Shown here piece after piece: positions 15,016-22,812 of a stretch of 64,000 bases of DNA (within the stretch, counting starts at the first letter, position 1; each line of letters begins with the position of its first letter). Source of the stretch: JAZDIU01 sp043804635 (GTDB lineage Bacteria > Chloroflexota > Dehalococcoidia > Dehalococcoidales > UBA2162). Below the pieces are notes generated by a model. The model was not told the DNA's origin, did no database searches, and saw only the letters and a program-made list of their open reading frames with translations. The stretch lies in assembly GCA_043804635.1 (NCBI GenBank), contig JAZDIU010000087.1:59945-123944 (forward strand), written 5' to 3'. The translations under genes were made by a program, and so were the position numbers.

Positions 15016-16896
15016 TCAATCCCAAACAATATTGATGAACTCTTCGAGACTCAGCTTATGAAGGGTCGACTTCATCGGTTTGCCCGTCCTCCGGTCCCAT
15101 CCCAGACGTTCGTAGTAGTCACGCACCCACCCTTCAAGATAAGGGGCAATGCTTTTTCCCGCTGCAGGACCGGCATCCGCTGGGGATGGGGAAAGAATAC
15201 GGGGTGATACCTTTATATCATCATCGGCAGTTAAACCATGTGCCATATTAAATATTCTTTCCAGTGTTAAGACACGGTGCCCGATGACCAGCGCTTCTTC
15301 GGGGGTGAAATCTTCCCAGCCGACTGCGGCAGCTACGGCACTGGACGCAAGTTTCAAACTGCCACGTATACTCCAACAGGAGAAATCACAGGTGCCCTGG
15401 CAGTCATACCACGCTTTTAATATTCCTGTCTTAGCTACCTCTTCTGCCTTAATGAACGGGTCCAACGGGTCGCTTCTTTGCGGATAGCCGGCATCGGGTG
15501 AGCCGACGAGGTCGGCGGCAAGCGAAGGCCAGCTTACTCCCCCGCCGATAACCTGCCCCAGCAGAACCCCCCAGGTCCTTCTCCAGTCGTGCATATTCAT
15601 ACCGGTGCCCTTAATGTGAACGGCGGCTTCGGGCAGACCGACACGCTGTGCTGCCACCAGAGGACCGTCGGCAAGCATTGAGGCAAAACGTCCTTCTCTA
15701 TGGGCAATTCTTTTGACCAGCGTCTCGATTACTTTAATATCGCCCCATTTTAATTCCAGTCCGTCGGTATCCTTCGTAGTAAGCAGTCCCTTCTCGTAAG
15801 CTTCGAAAGCCACTGCCATAGAACAACCAACAGTCGCCGATTCGAGACCGAGACGGTCATCGAGGTCGGTCAAGTACCAGATTTCGCCCGGATCCCTAGC
15901 CCCAACCCCCACAATTGAAGCCGCACCTTCCAGATTTTCACCCCCACCGGATAGGGTAAAAACGTGACCTTTGTAGGGACCTTCCACTGGTTCGGCATCG
16001 TAAGCGCAGGCAAGAGGGCAGCGATAACACGGCACCGGAGTGAGCTTTTGCTTCGACATCCGGTCGCCGAACCCCGGAATATCATTCTGTAACCAGTTTC
16101 TGGCAGCAATACCGACTGTGCCCTTAATCAATTTGTAATCACTCAGCGAAATACCCGGTCCCGGAGGACGGACTTTAGTCGCCAGCCGGGTCCATTCCAC
16201 CCCTATCGTTTTCACTTTTTCGGCATCGGATACGGGGGCTTCGCCGCTGCCTCTTATTGCGATAGCTTTCAAACGCTTGGAGCCCATTATCCGCCCGACG
16301 CCCGAGTGCGAGAAAGCGTGATTTTTATCGTTCTCAATCGAGGCTCCGGCACATAGGTTCTCTCCAGCCGGGCCAATGGCAGCTACGCTCGCTCCTCCCT
16401 TAGCGCCCGCTTTCTTTGGGACGCCTAAATCTGCTTTAATAAGGTCTTCCGTTTCGTGAGTGTCTTTACCCAAGAATTTTGCCGCATCTCTAAGCTCAAT
16501 CTTGTCATCGTCTATCCATAGATAAACCCACTTTTTAGATGCACCCGTGACGATGAGTCCATCATATCCAGCCATTTTAAGATATGGCCCGAACCAGCCG
16601 TGAGTGTGCGACCGGCCGGCGGTAAACTGGGTATCACCATTCAGCGTGGTGAGAGTGCAATTATTAGGGCAGGGTACTCTTGCCCCGATAAGAGGTCCAT
16701 TCGTAAAAATCAGGGGATTCTCTGGCTCAAGAGCGCCGACACCCGTTGGAAGCTCCTTCAGAAGATACCATAAACCGAGACCAAAGCATCCGACGTATTT
16801 TCTTAATATACTCTCGTCGGGTAACTTTTCTGTCTTGATCTTGCCCGTGGTAAGGTTCACCCGCAAGATTTTTCCGGTATATCCGCCGTTTATCAT
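15016..16896 (-). CDS. aor: Tungsten-containing aldehyde:ferredoxin oxidoreductase
   Basis: Enzyme of 626 residues of the AOR family, which oxidises aldehydes to acids with ferredoxin as acceptor, or the reverse. It uses a tungsten (or molybdenum) bis-pterin and one 4Fe-4S cluster. The N-terminal GGYTGKILRVNLT and GCFGLG motifs are typical. The cluster ligands are visible as CYRCPLAC (C290, C293, C297), with the fourth in the C-terminal YDCQGTC region. The pterin-site motifs AGRSHTHGW and SHSGVGRIMGSKR are present. The ATG at 16896 is chosen because AAAGGAG lies 5 bases upstream and homology begins there. It is preceded on the same strand by two genes for an unknown cysteine protein and a ferredoxin-type protein, probably its electron chain. 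Confidence 0.93.
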   Translation of the reverse strand: MINGGYTGKILRVNLTTGKIKTEKLPDESILRKYVGCFGLGLWYLLKELPTGVGALEPENPLIFTNGPLIGARVPCPNNCTLTTLNGDTQFTAGRSHTHGWFGPYLKMAGYDGLIVTGASKKWVYLWIDDDKIELRDAAKFLGKDTHETEDLIKADLGVPKKAGAKGGASVAAIGPAGENLCAGASIENDKNHAFSHSGVGRIMGSKRLKAIAIRGSGEAPVSDAEKVKTIGVEWTRLATKVRPPGPGISLSDYKLIKGTVGIAARNWLQNDIPGFGDRMSKQKLTPVPCYRCPLACAYDAEPVEGPYKGHVFTLSGGGENLEGAASIVGVGARDPGEIWYLTDLDDRLGLESATVGCSMAVAFEAYEKGLLTTKDTDGLELKWGDIKVIETLVKRIAHREGRFASMLADGPLVAAQRVGLPEAAVHIKGTGMNMHDWRRTWGVLLGQVIGGGVSWPSLAADLVGSPDAGYPQRSDPLDPFIKAEEVAKTGILKAWYDCQGTCDFSCWSIRGSLKLASSAVAAAVGWEDFTPEEALVIGHRVLTLERIFNMAHGLTADDDIKVSPRILSPSPADAGPAAGKSIAPYLEGWVRDYYERLGWDRRTGKPMKSTLHKLSLEEFINIVWD

Positions 16897-16949
16897 ATTT
16901 ACTCCTTTGCGGGTCTTTATTTGTTCTGACGGTCTAAGCACTGGTCTAT

Positions 16950-17627
16950 CTACTGAGACATCCTGGCAGCACGCAGGATACGCTCGGCTCGGGCTGTATT
17001 AAAACAACCGCAGACGCAGAATTTTGCCATATAACGAGCGGCCTTTGCCGGAGTTACCCGCTTTTCCTTTACCAGGTCGAGCAGCTTCTTGGCGAAGTTG
17101 CCGGATATCAATCCATGGCCGCACATCGTCGTCAGAGCCAGCACTTGCTGGTCGGGTAGACGGTACAGATTCCCCCTGAAGCCTAGGGAGTAGTTGACCG
17201 AATGAGGTGCGATGCCAGTCCGGGGTGCCATTTCTCTAACATCTTCAATTAAGGACGATACATTTACCGATAGCCCAAGGTCCATTTTCTTGACTTCTTT
17301 TAAAAACTCTTCGAGAGCCTGCTTGTTATCGAACACGACCATGGCTCTTCCCGGCGGCTGCATCTCCTTTATAAGCTGTTCGGGTGATACCTGTTCCTGC
17401 CGTCCTTTGACATACAATTTAAATAGATTAAGGTGCTTTTCCGGTCGGAACATCGGAGACGATTCCCCGGCAAGATTGACGGGTTTGTATTTAAGAGCCG
17501 CCCTCAAGAATTCCTGCGACTTTTCAACGGCGCCGACGTCGTTAACCCCCCGGCTGGTTACAGTGAAGATTATATAATCATCCTTTAAATCATTCGGCTT
17601 ACCAAATCTATGAAGAGTGTTAGTCAT
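16950..17627 (-). CDS. Uncharacterised protein with C-terminal Cys/His cluster, AOR-associated
   Basis: A 225-residue protein of no family I recognise. The first 150 residues are a mixed alpha/beta domain with little cysteine. The last 70 hold a dense, metal-site-like group: TTMCGHGLIS and, about 38 residues later, KFCVCGCFN. Its start overlaps the preceding ferredoxin-type gene by 8 bases, and the aldehyde oxidoreductase gene follows 53 bases after its stop, so the three are almost certainly one transcript. The cysteine pattern (CGH then CxCGC) is not a standard ferredoxin motif. It could bind a cluster, a metal, or help insert the tungsten cofactor; this is inference only. Confidence 0.72.
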   Translation of the reverse strand: MTNTLHRFGKPNDLKDDYIIFTVTSRGVNDVGAVEKSQEFLRAALKYKPVNLAGESSPMFRPEKHLNLFKLYVKGRQEQVSPEQLIKEMQPPGRAMVVFDNKQALEEFLKEVKKMDLGLSVNVSSLIEDVREMAPRTGIAPHSVNYSLGFRGNLYRLPDQQVLALTTMCGHGLISGNFAKKLLDLVKEKRVTPAKAARYMAKFCVCGCFNTARAERILRAARMSQ

Positions 17628-18450
17628 TAGATGTCTCCTTCTTAGCGGTTATCGGATTGGTATGTCTGCCGAGACCCATATTTATCTTCGCCCTCCAGGC
17701 ATCGTAACCCATTTCTATAAGCTGTTTTCTAACGGTATCTTCTCCCTTGGAATCACACCGTATCGCAATGCCGAGCGCTACTACTGTATCGAGTTTTTTA
17801 ACTTCGTCCTCGATTACGTTCAAAATTTCAGGCATCCTGGCTGTGTTTGTTTTGAATTCAAGGATACAGGACAATACTTTCTCTTTCAGGACGTCGGTTT
17901 GTATCTTGCCCGTTTTGACATCGGACATAAGAGACGTCACCGGGTTCTCCTTTTGGAACTCGACATTTATCTTAGCCAGCCTTTGACATACTTTATCCAC
18001 ATCGCTGAAATATACGCCCACACCGGGTCTGCCGAATTCTACGGTAAACCCAGCCTCTCCTTCCTTAACGCGGCCAGTCAGTTCATTCGTCTTCACTTCC
18101 TGAGTGCCTCTGCCTTTCACGCCGGTGGATTTATGTGGGACCTGCGGGTCGCTAAAGTCGCGGCGGACCTCCCTCGGCCAGGTCAATTCATCACGGGTTA
18201 TAGCACCGGTCGGACATATGTCGGGGTCGGGTTGAAAGCGGAGTTTAGCGGAAGCTAACATACCTCTCAGAAAGCGTGTGGGTTGCTTGGGGAGATTCTC
18301 TTTGCTCATTCCCCGGTAGCAGGCATAACATTCAACGCAGGCTTCCTGGTTTATCTCAGAAAGACCATCATCGGCGATATATATCGCTCCCATCGGACAG
18401 ACAGCCACGCAATTAGCGCAGCCGACACATTTGGTTTTATCTATATGCAC
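17620..18450 (-). CDS. Ferredoxin-type protein with unknown C-terminal domain, AOR-associated
   Basis: A 276-residue protein. The N terminus has a clear 4Fe-4S motif CVGCANCVAVCP. A second site is unusual: CVECYACYRG, then a gap of about 40 residues before ICPTGAI, so one cysteine is supplied from a distance. The C-terminal 160 residues form an unrecognised domain (GRPGVGVYF, VVALGIAIRCDS, KINMGLGRHTNP). It is the first gene of the cluster that continues with the 225-residue cysteine protein and the aldehyde oxidoreductase. A promoter facing it is at 18479-18508. The start codon is an ATG; the ribosome site AGAAGGTG is weakly placed. Likely electron carrier for the oxidoreductase (inference). 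Confidence 0.78.
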   Translation of the reverse strand: MHIDKTKCVGCANCVAVCPMGAIYIADDGLSEINQEACVECYACYRGMSKENLPKQPTRFLRGMLASAKLRFQPDPDICPTGAITRDELTWPREVRRDFSDPQVPHKSTGVKGRGTQEVKTNELTGRVKEGEAGFTVEFGRPGVGVYFSDVDKVCQRLAKINVEFQKENPVTSLMSDVKTGKIQTDVLKEKVLSCILEFKTNTARMPEILNVIEDEVKKLDTVVALGIAIRCDSKGEDTVRKQLIEMGYDAWRAKINMGLGRHTNPITAKKETSND

Positions 18451-18478
18451 GTTTCACCTTCTCAATATATTATGGCAC

Positions 18479-18508
18479 AATTTAGCTTGATTTATCTCAT
18501 AATGTCAA
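18479..18508 (-). promoter_or_regulatory. Promoter for the AOR cluster
   Basis: On the minus strand TTGACA (18503-18508) is followed after 18 bp by TAAATT (18479-18484). It faces the ferredoxin-type gene that starts at 18450. It lies back to back with the rsmE promoter, so this short region serves both directions. Confidence 0.6.
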
Positions 18509-18529
18509 GCTTGAGAGCATTTAGGTTAT

Positions 18530-18557
18530 TTCACACTATCCATTTTCTTAGTATAAT
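18530..18557 (+). promoter_or_regulatory. Promoter for rsmE
   Basis: TTCACA (18530-18535), a 16-bp spacer and TATAAT (18552-18557). The start of transcription would be near 18564, only a few bases before the ATG at 18570, so the message is predicted to be nearly leaderless. Confidence 0.6.
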
Positions 18558-18569
18558 AATTAACGTCAA

Positions 18570-19304
18570 ATGAACTGTTTCTTTATACCAAAAGACTGGA
18601 TTACTGCAGACGAAGTGTCGATCGCAGGCAGCCAGGCGCGCCAGATTTTCAACGTGCTCAGGCTGAAACCCAAAGACCGTGTTGTTGTCCTCGATAACAG
18701 CGGCTGGGAATATGAAGTCGAGGTTGAAAAAGTAACTAGCCAGTTTGTTCAGGGTAAAGTGATAAATAAAACACTCGGCACTACGGAGCCTGAAGTTAAA
18801 ATAACTCTTTATCAGGCACTTCTCAAGACAGATAAATTCGAACTCGTCCTTCAGAAAGGAGTTGAGCTTGGTGTAAGCGCCTTTGTTCCTTTCTTAAGTG
18901 AGCGATGTGTAGTGAAAAAACCGGGAGAAAATAAGATTACCCGGTGGAAAACGATAATCCAGGAAGCCGCCGAGCAATCAGAACGGACTTTATTACCGGT
19001 TTTAAATCCGGTGGTTTCCTTTCAAGAGGCTTGCGATATGGTAAGCGGCTCATCTTCTATCTTACTTTGGGAGGAAGAACAAACCCTGCGTTTATCCAAC
19101 GTTCTCAGAAGTTCTCCTTTTAAAAATTCACTCGCCCTTAATATCTTTATCGGGCCGGAAGGCGGCTTTCCTTCTTCAGAAGTAGACTATGCCAAGTCTA
19201 AAAACATAGTCGTAGCAAGTTTAGGCAAGCGTGTTCTCCGGGCTGAAACCGCCAGTATTGCTGCCATCAGTGCTATTCTTTACGATAGGGGTGAATTGGG
19301 GTAG
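18570..19304 (+). CDS. rsmE: 16S rRNA (uracil-1498-N3)-methyltransferase RsmE
   Basis: A 244-residue SPOUT-class RNA methyltransferase that methylates N3 of U1498 in 16S rRNA of the 30S subunit. The N-terminal PUA-like domain includes HxFNVLRLK-type residues (QIFNVLRLKPKDR). The C-terminal knot motifs are clear: IFIGPEGGFPSSEV and LGKRVLRAETAS, which bind S-adenosylmethionine. The length fits the family (about 240-250). No ribosome site is visible before the ATG, in keeping with the very short predicted leader. It is a housekeeping gene, not linked in function to its neighbours. Confidence 0.95.
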   Translation: MNCFFIPKDWITADEVSIAGSQARQIFNVLRLKPKDRVVVLDNSGWEYEVEVEKVTSQFVQGKVINKTLGTTEPEVKITLYQALLKTDKFELVLQKGVELGVSAFVPFLSERCVVKKPGENKITRWKTIIQEAAEQSERTLLPVLNPVVSFQEACDMVSGSSSILLWEEEQTLRLSNVLRSSPFKNSLALNIFIGPEGGFPSSEVDYAKSKNIVVASLGKRVLRAETASIAAISAILYDRGELG

Positions 19305-19314
19305 GTTTTATTGC

Positions 19315-19335
19315 ATCAAAGTGCTATACTTTGAT
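19315..19335. promoter_or_regulatory. Perfect inverted repeat, possible operator
   Basis: ATCAAAG, seven bases, CTTTGAT: two perfect 7-bp arms. A TATACT box overlaps the centre and right arm at 19325-19330, so a bound repressor would cover the -10 element. It lies about 54 bases before the dehydratase-like gene. No regulator gene sits next to it. Confidence 0.5.
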
Positions 19336-19388
19336 GGGGAGCTAAGCTGAAAAGTCCAAATATTTTTTTGGAAGGAGGCTGAAGAGAT

Positions 19389-20825
19389 ATGGCTCTGAAA
19401 ACAGCGCCGCAATATCTAGAGTCGCTCAAAACTCTCCATCCCACCGCCTACATTCTCGGACAGAAAGTCGAAAAGACTTATGAACACCCCTTAATCAAGC
19501 ACATGGTTGCCGGCGTTGCCCGGACTTATGAACTGGAAAACGACCCCGAAGGTAAAAAATACCTGGTAGTCAGGTCAGGTCTGGCAAATGACGAGGTCAG
19601 CCGCTTCGTCAAGTTCTACATGAGTCCTGAAGACCTGCTGGCAAAGGTCAGGATGTTGCGGTTCATCAGCCGAAGGCTCGGCACCTGCTTTATGCGGTGC
19701 ACCGGTATGGATGCTCTTAGCTCCGTAGGAATAGAAACATACAACTGCGATAAAAAATACGGCACCACTTATTATCAGCGGCTATTGAATTTTATTAAAG
19801 ACATCCAACAGAATGACCTTACCGTCTTTAGCGGCGTCACCGATGTCAAGGGTGATAGGTCTTTGCGGCCGTCCCAGCAAAAGGACCCCGACCTTTACCT
19901 GCATATCGTCGGGAAAAATAACGATGGCATTATTGTCAGGGGCGCCAAAATCAACCAGACCGGTTCCCTCTGCGCTCACTGGGGGCTGATAGTGCCCGCC
20001 AGGGAGATGCGCGAAGCCGATAAAGACTATGCCGTCTGCTTTGCCGTCCCTACGGACGCTGAAGGCGTTATTCACGTTTACGGCCGGGGAACGCTCGAAG
20101 ACAGGGCGCTTCAGAATGTCGACCTGGGGAATCTTAACTATAGTAAATTTACCACTATGGTAATTTTTAAAGACGTGTTCATTCCCTGGGAGCACGTCTT
20201 CCTGTGTGGCGAATACGAATATGCCGGTCCGATAGTGAGACAGTTCGGTAATTTCCACCGTCATTCCCACGGCGGCTGCAAAAGTGGCGTGGGTGATGTT
20301 CTCATCGGAGCCGCCGCCGCGGCTACTGAGTATAATGGGCTACCCAATGTTTCCCATATAAACAATAAACTATCGGAAATGCTAAAGACGGTTCAGGCGA
20401 TTTACGGCTGCTCGGTAGCCGCTTCGGTGGAAGCCAGTCCCACTCAGTCCGGAATATTTGCCGTCGACCCAGTTTTATCGAATACCTCCAAGCTATTTGA
20501 AGGTAAAGAGCTTCAGGAAGTAATCCGCCTTCTTATCGAGATTGCCGGCGGAATGATAGCTGATATGCCATCAGATAAGGACTTTGAGAACCCAGAAATC
20601 GGTCCGCTAGTCCGAAAATATCTTAAAGGTGTCGCTAGTGTTTCTACCGAGGACAGAGTCCGTCTCTTCAGACTTATAGAGAAGCTGGCTTTTGAAAGCA
20701 GAGACATAGTTTCCAATATCCACGGCGCCGGCTCGCCGGAAACACACAGAATGACGGTCCTGCAAAATACAGATATGGAATCATTGAAGAGGCTGGCTAA
20801 GAATCTAGCCGGAATCAAGGGTTAA
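19389..20825 (+). CDS. 4-hydroxybutyryl-CoA dehydratase-like FAD/4Fe-4S enzyme
   Basis: A 478-residue member of the 4-hydroxybutyryl-CoA dehydratase / HpaB flavoprotein family. The four unusual cluster ligands of the clostridial dehydratase (Cys99, Cys103, His292, Cys299) have exact counterparts here: C100 and C104 in GTCFMRCTG, and H290 and C297 in FHRHSHGGC, with the same 4- and 7-residue spacings. That separates it from plain HpaB monooxygenases, which lack them. It therefore probably does radical dehydration of a 4-hydroxyacyl-CoA, possibly also vinylacetyl-CoA isomerisation. A good ribosome site (GGAAGGAGG) precedes the ATG. The next genes encode an AtuA-like protein in two parts, which hints at an acyl-CoA pathway. 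The substrate is not certain. Confidence 0.87.
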   Translation: MALKTAPQYLESLKTLHPTAYILGQKVEKTYEHPLIKHMVAGVARTYELENDPEGKKYLVVRSGLANDEVSRFVKFYMSPEDLLAKVRMLRFISRRLGTCFMRCTGMDALSSVGIETYNCDKKYGTTYYQRLLNFIKDIQQNDLTVFSGVTDVKGDRSLRPSQQKDPDLYLHIVGKNNDGIIVRGAKINQTGSLCAHWGLIVPAREMREADKDYAVCFAVPTDAEGVIHVYGRGTLEDRALQNVDLGNLNYSKFTTMVIFKDVFIPWEHVFLCGEYEYAGPIVRQFGNFHRHSHGGCKSGVGDVLIGAAAAATEYNGLPNVSHINNKLSEMLKTVQAIYGCSVAASVEASPTQSGIFAVDPVLSNTSKLFEGKELQEVIRLLIEIAGGMIADMPSDKDFENPEIGPLVRKYLKGVASVSTEDRVRLFRLIEKLAFESRDIVSNIHGAGSPETHRMTVLQNTDMESLKRLAKNLAGIKG

Positions 20826-20855
20826 CCCATTTTCCGTCTAAAGAGTATTTCGTAG

Positions 20856-20876
20856 GGGCGGGTTTCGAACCCGCCC
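20856..20876. repeat. Intergenic GC-rich palindrome (GGGCGGGTT type)
   Basis: GGGCGGGTT, three bases, AACCCGCCC: a perfect 9-bp hairpin with no T-run. Short palindromes of this kind occur in many copies between genes of various bacteria. The strand GGGTTTCGAACCC looks like a tRNA T-arm but no tRNA is present around it. Confidence 0.5.
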
Positions 20877-20913
20877 GCCTTGGACGGCTGGAGGGAAGCA
20901 ATCTCCTCCATAC

Positions 20914-20932
20914 TGTCATTGCGAGCGAAGCG
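20914..20932 (+). repeat. Dispersed intergenic repeat TGTCATTGCGAGCGAAGCG
   Basis: The 19-base string matches a well-known type of intergenic dispersed repeat. A diverged copy in reverse orientation is at 2062-2100, and a related GTCATTCTGG element is at 22711-22761, so the AtuA-like pair is flanked by such elements on both sides. Confidence 0.5.
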
Positions 20933-20961
20933 TGGATAAATCTCATTAAGGAGAATCGTTT

Positions 20962-22338
20962 ATGGCAAAGCAAGTGATACGACTCGGGGGTGGTAGTGCT
21001 TATGAAATGGACCGGATTCCGCCATCGGTCCTGCTGGCAGAAAAGGGTGAACTAAATTATCTATGCCTGGATACCTTGGCAGAAAGAACTCTGGGGCTTG
21101 CTCAGCAACGGAAAGCAGCTAATCCTGCAAAAGGTTATAACCCGATGCTGGAAAGGCGAGTGAAAGCTCTCTGGCCTGCCTGCTCTAAGAATGGCGTTAA
21201 GATTATTTCTAATATGGGCGCCGCTAACCCGGAGGCGGCGACCGCCCGTACTCTTGAAATCATTCAGCAGATAGGCACTAAATCAGCTAAGGTCGCCACC
21301 ATTCTTGGTGACGATGTAAGAGACATCATAAAAGCAATTAATCCAAAACTCTGGGAGACCGGTAAGCCGCTAAAAGTGCTCTTGGATTCCATCGAGTCGG
21401 ATTTAGTTGCGGCAAACGTTTATCTGGGCGCCGAGCCGATAGTCGAAGCTCTGGAAAAAGGGGCTGACGTCGTGATTGGCGGCCGGCTTGCCGATGATGC
21501 TTTGTTTCTGGCTCCGATGATATACGAATTCGGCTGGAAGACCGATGATTGGGCTAAGAAAGGACGAGGTACCGTCATTACTCATCTTTTAGAGTGCAGC
21601 GCCTTCTGCAGTGGGGGAGTTTTTGCCGACCCCCCGTATAAGATAGTCCCTGGTTTAAACAATATCGGCTATCCAATTGCTGAGGTTGATAAAAACGGTG
21701 ATGGAATCATCACTAAAGTCGAAGGCACCGGCGGACTGGTGACACCGGCAACCTGCAAAGAGCAGTTAATCTATGAAACTCATGACCCGGCAAACTACCT
21801 GACTCCGGATGTTACTGCTGACTTTAGGAATGTAACTTTTCGGCAAGCTGGGAAAGATATAGTAAAGGTTGCCGGGGGCACAGGCAAAGAAAGGCCGTCG
21901 ACTTTGAAAGTGACGCTGGGAGTATGGGAAGGCTATATCGGTGAAGGGCAGGTAGGCTACGCCGGTGCCGATGCTTACGAACATGCCAAGCTCTGCGTCG
22001 AGGAGATGGTCAAACCTTTCCTCGAAGAGTTAAAAGCTAAAGGTGAGATTAGTGAGACCAGAATAGACTATATCGGTGTGAATTCGCTGTTCGGGCCTGC
22101 GGCTCCTGAACCAAAAGTGCCGCCTAACGAGGTGAGGCTGCGGGTCGCCGCCCGGTGCAAGACACGGGAGATGGCGCAATTTGTCGGTGTCGAGGTGGGT
22201 AATTTTGCCTTGATGGGTCCAATCGGATGGGGTGGCGCCACTGCCCGGGCTATTCCTATTCTGGGGCTCTTTTCAGCCTCTATCCCCAGGGAAGCCGTCA
22301 AACCGAAAGTCATAATTAAGGAAGTAAAGGTGAAGTAA
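20962..22338 (+). CDS. AtuA-like (DUF1446) protein, main domain
   Basis: A 458-residue protein of the AtuA / DUF1446 family. AtuA is needed for acyclic terpene utilisation in Pseudomonas, and family members are often encoded beside acyl-CoA enzymes. The N-terminal IRLGGGSAYEMDR, the motif KIISNMGAANPEAA, the GGRLADDALFLAP segment and GGLVTPATCKEQL are typical. The reaction is unknown. In many relatives a ferredoxin-fold tail of about 100 residues is fused to the C terminus; here that part is a separate gene starting 2 bases after the stop. A strong ribosome site (TTAAGGAGAA) precedes the ATG. It probably works with the dehydratase-like enzyme upstream (inference). Confidence 0.85.
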   Translation: MAKQVIRLGGGSAYEMDRIPPSVLLAEKGELNYLCLDTLAERTLGLAQQRKAANPAKGYNPMLERRVKALWPACSKNGVKIISNMGAANPEAATARTLEIIQQIGTKSAKVATILGDDVRDIIKAINPKLWETGKPLKVLLDSIESDLVAANVYLGAEPIVEALEKGADVVIGGRLADDALFLAPMIYEFGWKTDDWAKKGRGTVITHLLECSAFCSGGVFADPPYKIVPGLNNIGYPIAEVDKNGDGIITKVEGTGGLVTPATCKEQLIYETHDPANYLTPDVTADFRNVTFRQAGKDIVKVAGGTGKERPSTLKVTLGVWEGYIGEGQVGYAGADAYEHAKLCVEEMVKPFLEELKAKGEISETRIDYIGVNSLFGPAAPEPKVPPNEVRLRVAARCKTREMAQFVGVEVGNFALMGPIGWGGATARAIPILGLFSASIPREAVKPKVIIKEVKVK

Positions 22339-22339
22339 T

Positions 22340-22696
22340 ATGGGAGCGGATAACATGAAGACGATAAAACTGCGAGAAATTGCTCATTCCAGGACTGGTG
22401 ATAAATTAAATATCGTGAATGTTTCGGCGATTCCTTACCGGGAAGAAGACTACGATTTACTCCGAAGAGAACTGACCGTCGAACGCGTCAAGAAACAATA
22501 TAAAGGCATTGCTTTGGGTAAAATCACGAGGTACGAATTGCCCGGCATCAAGGGGTTGAACTTTGTTATGGAGGAGGCACTTGGTGGTGGAGTCAGCCGC
22601 TCCCTAAATTTAGACCTTCATGGTAAAAGCTTTAATATGATAATGCTCGATATCGATATTCAAGTCCCGGACGATTATGTCCTGCCAAAGAGGTAG
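22340..22696 (+). CDS. AtuA-like C-terminal ferredoxin-fold domain as a separate protein
   Basis: A 118-residue protein matching the small C-terminal domain of AtuA-like proteins. The signature REIAHSRTGDKLNIVNVSAI corresponds to the AHARSGDKG-type motif, and RSLNLDLHGKSFNMIMLDIDI to the closing strands. The gene starts 2 bases after the larger AtuA-like gene, so they are co-translated and almost certainly form a complex. The start may be the ATG at 22340 or the one at 22355; both have a purine-rich stretch upstream, and the difference is five residues. Function beyond this pairing is unknown. Confidence 0.82.
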   Translation: MGADNMKTIKLREIAHSRTGDKLNIVNVSAIPYREEDYDLLRRELTVERVKKQYKGIALGKITRYELPGIKGLNFVMEEALGGGVSRSLNLDLHGKSFNMIMLDIDIQVPDDYVLPKR

Positions 22697-22710
22697 AAGT
22701 ACATACCTAT

Positions 22711-22761
22711 GTCATTCTGGAGTCCCGATACCTTCTTCATCGTTTCCATCCTCAGAATGAC
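22711..22761. repeat. Intergenic inverted repeat GTCATTCTG...CAGAATGAC
   Basis: Perfect 9-bp arms (22711-22719 and 22753-22761) around a 33-base centre, just after the AtuA pair and convergent with the presenilin gene. It may act as a weak bidirectional terminator or be one of the dispersed GTCATT repeats. Confidence 0.5.
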
Positions 22762-22812
22762 TTCTGATAATTACTGGCTAAATGAAAATTAAAATCTGGA
22801 ATTAGATATTTC

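Noticed and set aside
20850..20880. GGGTTTCGAACCC resembles a tRNA T-arm
   Set aside because: No acceptor, D or anticodon arms fit around it, and the palindrome is explained as an intergenic repeat.
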